Assembly: GCA_009746045.1 (NCBI GenBank)
Contig: RPFO01000156.1
Location: forward strand, 5,480,445-5,544,444
Direction: 5' to 3'
Origin: Mesostigma viride
Taxonomy: Eukaryota; Streptophyta; Mesostigmatophyceae; Mesostigmatales; Mesostigmataceae
DNA: 64,000 nt
The notes under the pieces are model-generated. The model was not told the origin of the DNA, did not search any database, and saw only the letters and a program-made list of their open reading frames with translations. Shown in pieces: positions 10,003 through 20,935 of this stretch. Each line of letters opens with the position of its first letter. The first letter of the stretch is position 1. A program made the translations under genes and the position numbers.

Positions 10003-11473
10003 AATGTTTTAAAATTCACGCGCCGGGTTGCGTTCGCGGGCCGTGCGGATGCATTGCCGGGTCGCATGAAAATGGATCTCGGACCCTGGGACAAAAAATA
10101 TTCTGTTGCCGAGTCCGAACTCCGAAGATCAAATGGTCCATCATCCAGACAAGGCCAACTAGTACTATTACTACATAGTTAAGTACTGGCGTGGAATTCA
10201 ACTAACTAACTCACTACCTGGCGAAGCTTGGGCGAAGGGCTGAGCGTCTGTGGCCTGTGAGGCTGTGACCGACTGGAATCTCTCGACTCCGCCACAACTA
10301 GTGGCCAGTCCACTCACTCCACTGGCCCACTGGCCGTGTGGGTCTTGTGGGGGGGCAGCAGGAGCCTTTTGACTTTTGCTGTCGGCCTTACAAGCGTGGG
10401 ACAAGTGCACAGCCAAATGCCCTGCGATCACTGTGATTCCTTTTTGCCTGGTACCACTCGCAGGTTTGACCGTCAGATATTCGGCCCGCCATTCTGAACC
10501 GCAGGATCTTATCTTTGAAATAAAAGTATGACCCTTTTGAAATGTTGGTGGTTCTTGGGAAACTATGGAAAAGGTGGCGCCCCGGCGTTGGTAACCTCGC
10601 CCTGTCGGACCACCGGCGCGGGAATAAACTCAAAACGCAACTCAACTCAACTCAACCTCGCCGAGTGGCCCGGCGCCCGTACAGCCGTTGTCGCTGCCAT
10701 TCGGCAAAGAGTACAGTCATTACCCCGTTAAGTTGTGATCGATCGCCTAAAATTCGGCGTCACAACTTAACGCGGCAAAGCAACTTAACGGCAGAATTAG
10801 GCTAGCAGCCCAGGTGCACCCCCTGCCCAGGTGCTCCAAAGCTCTCGCCTCAAGCCCGATCCAGCTGCATGAGCATGATCAAAGCCACCCAAAGTCCATT
10901 TTCCTATTTTTCCATACCAGAGCAGCACTACCAGAGGTATGCGCTTTTCATGATTTTTGTGACTGAGAAAGGCGGCGGGCCGGCTCATGCCGCAACTGTA
11001 CGCCGGCGGTATGCGGTACTATGTCAGTGCCCGACGGAGCCCCGGCCCGCCGGGTGCCCGGAGCCAGCCAGCCGCCACACAGTGCGTGAGTGCTTGTCAT
11101 CACAGAATTACTGATACCACAAATGTGCCGTCAAGTGCGCCCTGCATGCTACTGACTCAGGACAGTGATGTGTACCGCACTCCGCAGGCTGCAAATCAGT
11201 AATAATTGGAATCGCAAGGTTGCCGCATTAATGTTCGCGCAGGTTCGCGCTTTTCAGGCTGGGACGTCCGTCTGCGCGCCATGGCAGCCGCTTGCGAATC
11301 GTTTTGCCGGCCGCCTAAACCCACATGATAGCGGGTCGGGAGTCCGGACTTGGCAAAAAGTCAGTGGCCTCCTGCGCCATGCCCGCGCGGCCAAAAATGT
11401 GATAGCGCTAATGTGGAATGTGGTTGCGCGGTCCATGCGGACCATACGTTAAACAACCATTGCCACACCCCGC
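10003..11473. other. Intergenic, no gene seen
   Basis: Contains one palindromic repeat (10718-10776) related to the element at 12703 but no recognisable coding sequence. Open frames on both strands are short and without motifs. Confidence 0.5.
10718..10776. repeat. Palindromic MITE relic (GTTAAGTTG family)
   Basis: CATTACCCCGTTAAGTTGTGA pairs imperfectly with CACAACTTAACGCGG across a short centre containing CGCCTAAAATTCGGCG. The same arms and centre occur at 12703-13074. It is preceded by GTACAGCCGTTG, which also precedes the larger element. Confidence 0.7.
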
Positions 11474-12482
11474 TCACTTAAGGCAGTAGAGAAAGCGGTG
11501 CTCAATTGTTTCCGAGGGGAAGGTGCACAGGCATGATGTCCAATCGTGGTGAAACCGACTGTTGAGGGTCGCGTTTACCCCAATTGCTCGGTGCAGTAAA
11601 AGATGTTGAATGTCGGTCGCTCTGCGGTCCACCAAGGGGTGATCGACCGCCATGGTGATCAGTTTAATCCAACTGTAACCAGGCCATTGAAAGGGCTCCC
11701 CATCGGGGGCGGCCAGGGTGGAGCTTATGGTTCTCGTGCAGTAAAATGTCATAACCCCATTCTGCCGTGTACTCGTAAAGACATTTGCTGATTCTAGACA
11801 TCCCCTTGTTCAGGATCCAGCCAAATTCCAGGGGTTCCAATGGTAAAGTATCCAACCTAGTATTGCCTACGTGTAACCAAGTGATGGCCTCCGCCGGGGT
11901 CGTGGGGTCCGGCTCGAACATGCAGGACCTTGATATTAACCACGGGACCATCCGGTTATGGTGAAATTGGTGGGCTGGAAGATATACACATAATGTCGCC
12001 AGCTGATTGAGGCAACCATTGTGGCCGGGAAGGATGTCGGCCACTTGGACTTGAATTCCCGCCGGAGGTAACACTCCCCGGACCAGACCTTTGCATGTGG
12101 GTGTGATCCCGTCTGGGTAAAAACTGATCCAATCACCTGGTTGGAGGGCCTCATTGCGTGGGGCCATCATCAGAGCATGCCAGGTAGATGGGATGGCATG
12201 GATGAGGGTGTTCCAAGCGTGTAGTGAGCGACTATGGCATGTTTTGCACCCACCAAGCATTAACTTCAGTATATGCGAGCGGTAACCGGTATCAGTCTGT
12301 CCCCTTGCCAGGCGTAGAGATCAAGCACTCTCACAATCGGGGGTGATGCGCACACTGAGGAATCGAGCATAAGGGTTGTGCCCATGTAACGTGCCCGGCA
12401 AGGGCTTGCGCGCATTGTCTGCAATCAAATCATTGAAATAAAGGATCTGTCGTGCAACCTCCTCACGAGTGGTGGGAAAAAC
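11474..12482 (-). pseudogene. Non-LTR retrotransposon ORF2 C-terminal remnant
   Basis: Read on the minus strand, the translation runs through EEVARQILYFNDLIADNA, then (after an in-frame stop) GCKTCHSRSLHAWNTLI. It continues with QPGDWISF, EPLEFGWILNKG and, after a frameshift near 11700, SCLCTFPSETIEHRFLYC. The last segment resembles the Cys/His zinc-binding tail (zf-RVT type) of plant LINEs. No catalytic RT motifs are present in this fragment. It is unrelated in sequence to the LINE family at 19-26 and 43-51 kb. Confidence 0.65.
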
Positions 12483-12702
12483 TTAATGAATGGCGTGAAC
12501 CAAACTTAATTAAGGCGTGAATGACTCTACTAAATTCTACTAATTTGAGCAAAAGATACCCAAACATACTATTTTGAACTACTTTGAACTCAGAATGCCA
12601 AAATCCTAGTCAACCCCAACTTAAGGCGTGAATGACTGTATGGGCTAGCTTGCCTCGGCATCGGAAATTGTACAGCCGTTGGCCGTAGTTCATACGTTCA
12701 TA

Positions 12703-13074
12703 CAGGCATTACTTACCGCGTGAAGTTGCGATTTCTAAGAGAGGTTGCGTTACCGCATTAAGTTGCGACGCCGAAATTTTGGCGGCGACCGCAACTTAAG
12801 CCTGGGTGCCATCGCAACTTAACGCCATAATGACTCAATTTATAGGTGTCCGGCCAATTTGGCCATTTTTGGCCGCGCAGGAGGCCTTGTTTGGCCAAGT
12901 CTGGACCCGCAACAGTGTGTGATTGGGGCGTTTAGTAGGCGGCAAAATATCTCAAAATATCCCCAAGCTCCACGGGCGCGCAGACTAATCGGTCACCGCG
13001 TTAAGTTGCTATACCGAGTTAAGTTGCGACGCCGAATTTTAGGCGTCTATCGCAACTTGACGCGGTAATGCCTG
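12703..13074. mobile_element. 372-bp TA-flanked MITE with internal palindromes
   Basis: Both ends are CAGGCATTAC, followed (with a 4-bp insertion on the left) by CCGCGT and AAGTTGCGA, in inverted orientation. The dinucleotide TA flanks each side (12701-12702, 13075-13076). Inside are two further GTTAAGTTGCGACGCCGAA/GCAACTT palindromes. The TA duplication suggests a Tc1/mariner-type origin; it has no coding capacity. Confidence 0.75.
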
Positions 13075-13436
13075 TACAGGATCCTGGCAATGCGCAGATT
13101 CTCCCCGAGAACCGCTGTATCTACACCGAAGCACAAAAAGCAGTCATGCCCCGGATACCTCCTGATGGAAAAATGCTCCGGGTACTCGTCCCCCTTGTCT
13201 AGTTATCCCGCCAGCGACGTGATAGCCATAGCGATGGCCGCCCCTGATACTAGAATGCCGGCATCTGTCCGGGAATGCGCGTAGCGTGCTAACCATGGCG
13301 ATGTTATTATGCAGCGAGATCGATGCAATGTTGGTAGATTGTCGCGTCGGCCCTGGTGAGTCGGGGACGCCAGACATGCGGTCAGATCTCGATAGTGACT
13401 GGTAATCCCTCGCGCTGTCTGGTGGGGGCAAGGAGA

Positions 13437-16400
13437 ATGGCTCCACCTAAGGATGATGGCACGCCGAAAGAAGAAGAATCCGGGTCCAAGTCCGGCATTC
13501 TGTCGAGGATTCCTCGAAAATCTAGATCATTTCAAGGAAAGCCGGAAGACAATCCGGACGATATGCCTCGCTCCCCTTCCCATGGCGCTGCGGCGGATCG
13601 AAATGACGACTCGGAATGGCTGGCCGAGATGGTTCGTGGCGCTCGAAATGCGGCCAGGTCAATACAGTTGTTCAAAGCGAGTTTTGAGCGCATCACCCGC
13701 GAGCTCCGGCTGGTGCCGGACCTGTTGGTCGACATCCGGGCGCACCTGGCCGAGAAGCACGGCAAAGGACGCGAGGGGCGCGAGGGCCGCGAGGGCCGTG
13801 ATTCGGAGCGCGGGCGCAAGCTCTCCCGCTCCCGTAGCAACTCCCGTTCCAAGGACGGCCGCAGTCGCAGCGCGTCCCGCGAGTCCCAGAAGCCATCCTT
13901 CATCCGCAAGATGTTCGGCCTGGGCCCCTCCCGCAACGTGGACGTCGGGCTGGGCGACGAGGTGCAGCCGGACGGGGAGGACCACGAGGCGGACCTGTCC
14001 ACGCTGCTGTTCGAGATCGAGGACTGCCTGGTCAGCATGCGCACGTTCACCCTCTCGGTCAGCGAGCTGTCCCCCTTGCGGCTGCTCTTTCGCGGCCGCG
14101 GGCTGCTCGAGGATCTCGAGCAGGAGGCGATCCGCATCCGCACCAAGATCGAGCGGTTGTGGACGCTGCGCGCCCAGAAGGCGTTTGACCTCTCCGAGAC
14201 GCAGCTCGAGCTGCTCCGCCTGCTCTCGACTAAGGGTTTTCGGATCGACCCGTCCAGGGACCCAGAGGACCTCGCACTCCTTACCCAGGTGGCCGAGTGC
14301 CCGCCCAACTCGTCCGCGCGCGCCAAGGAGGTGCTCCGCCTGGCGATCGAGCACTTCCGGGTCGACCGGGAGGCGCTCATGGCCGAGGTCGCGAGCATCC
14401 AGCACGAGTTTGAGGAGCTGATGGCCCAGCATCAGCCCCGTGAGGGCTCGGCGCGCATGAAGCAGATGCGAGCATTAAGGAAAGCCCTCCATTTCCTCGC
14501 ACTCGCCGGCGTGATCGAGCTGGACGAGGCCGCCGCCGCCGCCGCTGCCGCCGCCCACGGGGGCCACTCTGGCGGCTCCTCGGGTCGTTCGGCGGACGAC
14601 AGCGGGCGGCAGGGGATGCAGCGAAATGGGAGTCTCTCGTCGAGCGGCGGCGATTTTAGTGGCGCCATGGGGCGCGGCAGCTCAGGCGAGTCCCCCCAGC
14701 AGAGCCCCAGCAGAGCCCACGGGCTGTCCGGTGGCGGGGGCAGCACCAAGGGGAACCTGCGGCGCAACGATTCGACGCCGTCGAGCGGCACCCACACAGG
14801 CTCCTCCGTCATGATGGAGGAGCGGGAGGAGTTCCCCGGCCTGGGCCTGCTCCCGAGCATGTGGGCTGAGATGTGGTCGCGCAAGTCGGGCCAGGTAGAC
14901 GAGTCCATCCTCTCCGCGGTCCAGCTCATGCGCAGCACGAACAGCCACGAGTTCCGCTACGGCGTCACGCGCATGCTGGACGCTTGCAAGAAGGAGATGG
15001 ACGAGGGGCGGGGCGTCGACACGGTCGTCTCGTACATCGCGTGCGGTGGGATGCACGCGCTCGCCAATGCGCTCCAGGACCATGCGGACACGCTCGTCCT
15101 GCGCACGGTCGTGGAGGGCATCCACACGATGATGCAGTGGGGGGTCAAGGTGGACCGGAACACGCCCGCCGTGCTGGCGAACTTCCTCGCGCTGCGGGAC
15201 GGCATCCGGCCCCTCGTCGCGCTGCTCCGTGACGGCGACAGCACGGGGACCCGCATCGCCGCGGCCCGCCTCCTGGGCGCCCTGGCCCATGTCCATCGCG
15301 TCGTCCGGGCGACCGTCCGGTCCACCGTGGGCCTCGTCCCTGGGCTCATCGCCCTTGGGCTCATGGACGGGAAGGGGCTCGCGGAGGCGATCGCAACGCT
15401 GGGGACACTGAGCGGGGAGATGGCGGGGAATGTCGGGCCGGGTGGCCCCGGTACAAGCCGTTCGTCGACAAGCAGTCAGCCCGGGATCGTCGGGCTGGTC
15501 CCTGCCTTGATCGGCTTCCTCAAGGTGGCCGAGACGGCCCACTCGCGTGTCGAGACGATGGAGGAGATCAACCGGCTCCTGGACCGCGGGTTCGGCGCAG
15601 TGGCGGCGGCGATCAGCCAGGTTGGCGGCGTCCAGGTACTTATGTCGATATTCCGCGAGCAGCTGCTGGCGCCTGTCACGTCGACGGGCCGCGCGGCGGT
15701 CCTGGAGGCGATCGTGGAGGTGATCACGCGCATGGTCGAGCTGGACCAGCGCACCAAGACCAAGATCAGCGCGAGCGTGGAGCATGGCGGCTGGGTGTCC
15801 AACCTGCTAGAGCTCATGCTGGAGCCCGACCTGAGCATGCGCTGCATGGCCGCCGTGTCGTCGCTGCTCGCCGTGCTCGCGCACAAGAACGAGTCAGTCA
15901 AGCAGTGCATCCTGTTCGGCGCGGGCGGCGGCTTGGGCGGCGGCGGCGGCGGCCTCGGGAAGGACTTGTTCATGGAGACGGTCAAGGAGGGGGTGGAGGG
16001 CCCGATCCGGCCGGGCCTCATGAAGTGTCTCGTGGATCTAATCGGGAAGGCCCACCTGTCGGGCAACGTGGGCACGCGCATCGGCACAAACGCGATCCGG
16101 CTGATCCGGAACCTGTCGCTCTCCGAGGCTGGCATGCGGAGGGAGAAGATGGTCGCAGCGTTCTCGGCCGCCGGCTGCGTCGAGGCGCTCATCCTGGTGC
16201 TCACAGACGGCAATGGCAGCGTGGTCCCTGGGGAACTCAAGGGCCTCGCGGCGGTCGCGCTGGAGACATTCATGCGGAACCCGGGGGACGTGGAGGCGTG
16301 CGTGGCAGTGGGCGGAATCCCCGCGTGCATGAGCGTTATCATCCAGGCAGTCCAGCGGTCGACGGAGGGGCGGGGTGAGGTCATCCCCTCGCAGGGGCTC

Positions 16401-16694
16401 CGGTACGCGCTCCACTGCCTGCGCATGATGGTGCGGGGCAAGGCGGCGGTGGTGGACCTGCACAAGGGGGGCGCGGTCGGCACGTTGCTGATGTTGGAGC
16501 GGGTGCTGGAGGAGCGGGTGGTCGTCGAGAAGATGGAGCAGCAGGACCTGGGGGAGGGCGAGGGCGGCGGCGGCGGGGGTGCGATCCTGCACAGCGGCGA
16601 GGCGCTCTCGCAGCTAGAGAAGCTGCTCGAGTTCATGGAGGAGGCGGATGACAAGACGAAGAAGGCGATCAAGAAGGCACGCAAGGGGAAGTGA
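13437..16694 (+). CDS. Intronless armadillo-repeat protein, 1085 aa
   Basis: A single 3.26-kb GC-rich exon; ATG at 13437 in the context AGAATGGCTCC, with an upstream in-frame extension that looks non-coding. Residues 60-110 and 185-350 are helical and resemble, weakly, the N-terminal domain of plant U-box (PUB) proteins. Residues 112-152 are rich in Arg/Ser and GRE repeats, and residues 365-460 are an Ala/Gly/Ser linker. From about 490 to 1010 the sequence is a solenoid of armadillo-like helices (for example IRPLVALLRDGDSTGTRIAA and CVEALILVLTDGNG). The end is Lys-rich (TKKAIKKARKGK). No U-box is seen between the N-terminal domain and the repeats, so ubiquitin ligase activity should not be assumed. 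An alternative reading is a generic ARM scaffold protein. Confidence 0.85.
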   Translation: MAPPKDDGTPKEEESGSKSGILSRIPRKSRSFQGKPEDNPDDMPRSPSHGAAADRNDDSEWLAEMVRGARNAARSIQLFKASFERITRELRLVPDLLVDIRAHLAEKHGKGREGREGREGRDSERGRKLSRSRSNSRSKDGRSRSASRESQKPSFIRKMFGLGPSRNVDVGLGDEVQPDGEDHEADLSTLLFEIEDCLVSMRTFTLSVSELSPLRLLFRGRGLLEDLEQEAIRIRTKIERLWTLRAQKAFDLSETQLELLRLLSTKGFRIDPSRDPEDLALLTQVAECPPNSSARAKEVLRLAIEHFRVDREALMAEVASIQHEFEELMAQHQPREGSARMKQMRALRKALHFLALAGVIELDEAAAAAAAAAHGGHSGGSSGRSADDSGRQGMQRNGSLSSSGGDFSGAMGRGSSGESPQQSPSRAHGLSGGGGSTKGNLRRNDSTPSSGTHTGSSVMMEEREEFPGLGLLPSMWAEMWSRKSGQVDESILSAVQLMRSTNSHEFRYGVTRMLDACKKEMDEGRGVDTVVSYIACGGMHALANALQDHADTLVLRTVVEGIHTMMQWGVKVDRNTPAVLANFLALRDGIRPLVALLRDGDSTGTRIAAARLLGALAHVHRVVRATVRSTVGLVPGLIALGLMDGKGLAEAIATLGTLSGEMAGNVGPGGPGTSRSSTSSQPGIVGLVPALIGFLKVAETAHSRVETMEEINRLLDRGFGAVAAAISQVGGVQVLMSIFREQLLAPVTSTGRAAVLEAIVEVITRMVELDQRTKTKISASVEHGGWVSNLLELMLEPDLSMRCMAAVSSLLAVLAHKNESVKQCILFGAGGGLGGGGGGLGKDLFMETVKEGVEGPIRPGLMKCLVDLIGKAHLSGNVGTRIGTNAIRLIRNLSLSEAGMRREKMVAAFSAAGCVEALILVLTDGNGSVVPGELKGLAAVALETFMRNPGDVEACVAVGGIPACMSVIIQAVQRSTEGRGEVIPSQGLRYALHCLRMMVRGKAAVVDLHKGGAVGTLLMLERVLEERVVVEKMEQQDLGEGEGGGGGGAILHSGEALSQLEKLLEFMEEADDKTKKAIKKARKGK

Positions 16695-16766
16695 GGAGGG
16701 GGGGAAGGCAGGGGGAAGTGAGGAGGGGAGGAGGCAGGGGGAAGTGAGGAGGGGAGGAGGCAAGCA
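16695..16766. repeat. Short G-rich tandem repeat after the ARM gene
   Basis: About 2.5 copies of a unit built from GGGGAAGTGAGGAGGGGAGG and AGGCA follow the stop codon directly. It would lie in the 3' UTR. Confidence 0.8.
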
Positions 16767-18721
16767 GCGCCAGGCGGCGCGTGAGGGCTGGCAGGAAAAG
16801 GGGGCGAAAGACAGGAGGGAATGAGGGGGAGGAGGCAAGGCAAGCAAGGCCAGCGGAAGTCAGGAGGATGTGACATGGGGGAATGGAGCAAGGAGGAAAG
16901 GGGGACGAGGGTGGAACAAGGCGGAAGCAGGCGGGCTTCACCTGCTGGAACGTGGGGGTAGGCTGGGGGGTTGCGGCTTGCGATTTGAGGTGGAGGCTGT
17001 CGCAGCTTGCTGCAGTGCGCGCGGGGGCACTTGCACGGCCAGGGGCGAGCGTGCGTTGGGCAATGCTCCTGCCTGGCGGGCAGGGTGGGGTCGGGGGGGG
17101 AGGCGCGCGCGGGAGCTGATAGGGATGACTTATCCTTCTGCCAGGAATACTCATCCTTGGGATGGATCTACAAGGCTGCCTTGGAGCTGGAAAGGCGGCG
17201 CAGTTCGTGCCAGTGGGAAGGTCTTCCATGGACCAGCTGGTGTAGTGGGTCGGGCCGGATCCTCTGGAGGGGAAAGCCAGCGCCGCCCAGATGGTGCCCT
17301 GCGGGGTGGGGTGGGGTGGGGGCCCTGGCCGGACTAACCTATCGATGGATTCTTTAGGTACATCGAATCATAAGTCATCTGCTCCTCTGTTTGGGGGGCC
17401 AATGATAGACGCCCTTGGAGGTTGCGGCATCCAGTGGTAATGGTCAAAAGAGCTGTTCGCTAAGATCTGTTGGCGTGCTGCCAAGGGTTTTCTTGGTGGG
17501 GGATCGAGCACTCTTAGGCGCGGGAGGGGTGGTGTTCCCTGGAATGCCATTTTTGGTGGCTGTGGGGATAGAGGGGTTTTTCTTCCATGTTTATGGCGCT
17601 GCTTGCGGTAAAAGCACGTCCTCGCTAGCGGCTTACATATAGAAAAGCTGCCGGCCCTTGGTCATGAACTGGTCACGAAGGGATCGGCTCCTGTCACGTT
17701 CAGCAAGAGATGCAGAGGAGTTGTAACCGTACTAGCTACAGGTCACTGGTCTCGTTGAATGTCAATGGTGACAACCAGCGCAGGCCTGAAGTTGGGAAGG
17801 TCTATGGAGAATAGAGTTGGTTCTCGATGAGGTCAACATGACCCGGCCGCGCATGCCTGAAATAGAAGCATGCAAGCAGCGTGCAGGAACTAGGAGATGG
17901 CCCGTGAGCTTACCGACAGAGCTTTCCGCAACACTGTTACCGCCGAAACTGTGTGCCCTTCTTTTTCCCGAGAGGATGCTTAGCTTTCCCAAGAGCGGTT
18001 TCTTAAAAGGGCGTTAGCTTTAATGGCCTGATGGGGCAGCCGCCGTGCGCTTGCCCGTTATTGACCGTCGTATGGCCGCCTATCACAGCCGGCTGATCGT
18101 TGATCAACAGTGCGGATGAGGGTTTTATTGTCCGAGCTTTGGTATTTTCTGCAGAGATGCTGTGTTATGGACTGCCTTTTGCCGGAGTGTACAGAGGCAC
18201 GCTGGTTTTGGATGGTTGCGCCAGGGGTGTGCGTCGTCAGCTGCTGTGGATCAGCCCACCTGGTGTTAGGAGTGCAATTACCCCCCCCCCCCCCCCCCGT
18301 TTTCTCCCTTATGGTTTGCGGCTGATGGCCATGGCAGATGGGATGCAGTTACGAACCGTTTGGCCCACAAGAATACGTTTTTTCTTCAGACGTGTGGGAT
18401 TTTACACTCTAGTTATTTTTAGTATGGGGTGGTGGCGATCCTCGGGACAGCTGCTAGAATGCCTCTTGTGTATTTGTGTCTAGATGGAGGTGTTACTACA
18501 CTGGACCTGTGGTCTGAGTGACCAGCAAGCATTTTAAAAATGGGTGGGTGGTTTGTCAGCGGTTGGCTGACAGCCGTGACAGCCCACCCCGCGCCTTTTG
18601 GGCTGAGAATGCATGACATCTGGCGGACATTTTGTTGGGATCCTACCTAACTAATATTTATGTAATGATACGAATCAGTGAACCAATGGTCCCAAGGCTC
18701 ATGTACTAATTAATTAATACA
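16767..18721. other. Intergenic, no gene seen
   Basis: G-rich sequence up to about 17300, then mixed sequence with a run of 17 C (about 18281-18298). One Q-family-like terminus (GACAACCAGCGCAGGCC) lies at 17770-17787. No recognisable gene on either strand. Confidence 0.5.
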
Positions 18722-19277
18722 CGTCTAACTGGTACTAAAAGCCATATGCCCCTCCGGCACTGAACGCAAATGGTCTTCACCTTTGCGGCGTGCCAAATCA
18801 GAATATACGCTTGGCTGATCTCGATAGTACCGGCTACGCCCCCTTCTAATAAAGAAGGTTCCAGCCGTGTTCAGCCCGTCTCATGTTGCGAGACTGAACA
18901 AGTCTCGCGTGCAGACACGTGTGTAGTACTCCGACACACACAGATCTCGAATGATTTATCTAGTACCAAATCCGAAAGGCTTGCATCACTCCCCGGAAAG
19001 GAGAACTTTTGCGGATGACTGTAGGTGTAAGTTGGCGATGCCCTAGGATCCGGAGACGTCCGTCCTATAGTCAGCGAAAGTTTGTGCGAGAGGTCCCCAG
19101 TTCGATTCCGGTCGGATTCGTTTGCAGATCGCGTTTTCCGCGTTTTCCGCGGACCGGCACTGAACGCAAATGGTCTTCACCTTTGCGGCGTGCCAAATCA
19201 GAATATGCCCCTTCTCAGGGATATGTGCTACATGTACTCCCAACGGAGTTATGTTCCTGATTAATTAATTAATTAAC
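18722..19277 (+). mobile_element. LINE 3'-end fragment interrupted by a SINE-like insertion
   Basis: The outer parts, 18722-18753 and 19203-19277, match the 3' end of the ORF1-only family at 28630-28709: AAAAGCCATATGCCCCT, then CTCAGGGATATGTGCTACAT, the CTCCCAACGGAG stem and a (TTAA)n tail. They are separated by 449 bp (18754-19202) flanked by the 10-bp repeat ATATGCCCCT. Removing it restores a continuous 3' end. Confidence 0.75.
18754..19202 (+). mobile_element. SINE-like element with about 50-bp terminal direct repeats
   Basis: The interior (18987-19202) matches 42113-42345. It contains a tRNA-like stretch: AGTTCGATTCC is a good Pol III box B, and an acceptor-like stem GTCCGTC/GTCGGAT flanks it, although the region is too short for a full tRNA. 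A block of about 50 bp starting CCGGCACTGAACGCAAATGG is present at both ends (18754-18803 and 19153-19202). This could be a dimeric SINE that lost most of one unit, or a miniature terminal-repeat element. Confidence 0.6.
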
Positions 19278-19521
19278 TGGTTTTGGTGGTAACATTCAGG
19301 TCTGGTTATTTTGAGCAAGTAGCGAGATCATGGGCTGCCGGAGAAATATTAAACCCGATGAGTGATGGATGCACGAGCCACGAGCCACAAGGTAGCCATG
19401 GCTGACGGCGGAGCTCATAACTTTCACGTTTGGGCACCAAATTCGGCTGTGAATATCACAATCGCTTTGTCTTTCTAAGACGCACACGCTGATATAATTT
19501 TCCGAAGCTATTACGCAATAT

Positions 19522-20920
19522 ATGATGAGCAAACGCTCCTCTACGCAACGCAGCCTGGCGGCTGCGCTAAGCCCTGAAAATACGTCTGGAGCTCCGGAGC
19601 TGCAGCTTCGCCCTCAGGTCCGGAAGGCAGCGGTGACACTAGTCGTGCACTGGTGGTCGCCCAGATCCCTCCCGGCCTTAATGCCTCGCTCTCTGCATCG
19701 CCTGAGCCCAAGCGCAGTCGCCCAGGCGAACCTAGCTGGTCTGAGCGCGACTTTGGTCAACGTCGACAGGTTATTTTCCACCTTTGACGCCAACAGACCC
19801 GGCTATTTCGACATGCCATCCATCAAGATACTGGAGCTCGTGTTTTATGGGTCGTACGCCTCCCTCCTTGACCTGTGCCAGCGCCTCCTAGCCCGTCATC
19901 GCCTCCGCAATGGAGCTGACGGCCGGCTTTCCCACCGCGGACCTGACCCGACTCCCCCGGCTGGTCCCGACCACGCCTTCAGCTCGCCGCCCCCTTTACC
20001 ATCCTTCAGCGCTCTGCAGACGACCTCTGGGTCCCCCCCCCCTTGACCGAATCCACCTTCCTCCTCCACCTTCAAGAAGCCATCTCGCATCACGTGACGC
20101 CCCTCGCTGCAGATGTGGTAGCTGTGGGCCGTGCACCCTGGCTGCTGAGCTCCCCGGCCGCCATTTCCACCGCCACCTCCACCCTCCTCGCCTTCCGCCC
20201 CCCCCCCACCCCCACCCGGCACGGCCTCCACCGACGCCATCACCACCCAGCTCCGCGACATCGACAAGCGCCTCCAGGACAATGTGATCGCCATTGAGTG
20301 CCTGCAAAACACCTCAGGCCTATAACCGCCCAGGCGGTGTTCAAAGGACATTGCCGCCAAGCCAGCCCCCGCTGGCCCGGCTGGCGATGCCCCTCCCACC
20401 CAGACCTGGGCGGACATGCCGTCAAGCAACGCACCACCTCCACCACCTCCGCCGTCGCAGCACAGCTCAAGCAGCAGACGCTCGACCTCAGCGAGGAGGC
20501 CGAGCTCGCAAGCGCAGCCTCAACGTCATCGTCATCAGGCAAGAACTTCGACCCAGGGTGGATGGTGTTCGAGAAGCTTGCACAGGCGCTTGATGAGAGA
20601 TATAAATCCTTGGTCGCATGGGCCTCCTTGGTGAGATCAAGCTGGAGGCCCACCGCCTTCCCCGCTCGCGGGGTAAGGCAGGGGCGCCCCCGCTTCATTC
20701 TCATCTTTGAGAACCCAGCGGACAAGATTTCTTTTCTCAGACGCCGCAAGCGGCTCGAGAAGACTCACTTCACCCTGGACGACGACTTGACCCTGGTGCA
20801 GCAACAACGGTGACGGGAGCTATGGCCGACCTACCTCCAGCTCCGGCAGACCAAGGGGGCGGGGCAACCGGTGTACTGGAAGGGGGCGGCCATCTACGTC
20901 GGCCACAAGAGAGGATCCTA
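19522..20920 (+). pseudogene. LINE ORF1, frameshifted (copy C)
   Basis: It starts ATGATGAGC with the family N-terminus (KRSSTQRSLAAAL). The reading then changes frame several times, and the C-terminal RRM-CTD returns as FTLDDDLTLVQQQR followed by a stop where copy B reads on. VYWKGAAIYV is visible after that stop. It is related to the ORF1 of copy B but clearly dead. Confidence 0.8.
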
Positions 20921-20935
20921 AACCGGAATGGGCTC

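Noticed and set aside
9221-10178. Plus-strand ORFs of 180 and 313 codons over FBPase exon 1
   Set aside because: Antisense shadow of the conserved transit peptide and N-terminal FBPase exon.
13532-14938. Long open frames antisense to and overlapping the ARM gene (288, 257 and 168 codons)
   Set aside because: They are in GC-rich coding sequence where the other frames stay open by composition. They have no motifs, and the plus-strand frame has clear armadillo helices over its whole length.
18754-19277. SINE sharing its 3' tail with the LINE
   Set aside because: The tail belongs to a LINE fragment into which the SINE-like unit inserted (10-bp duplication ATATGCCCCT); copy 2 at 42113 lacks the tail.
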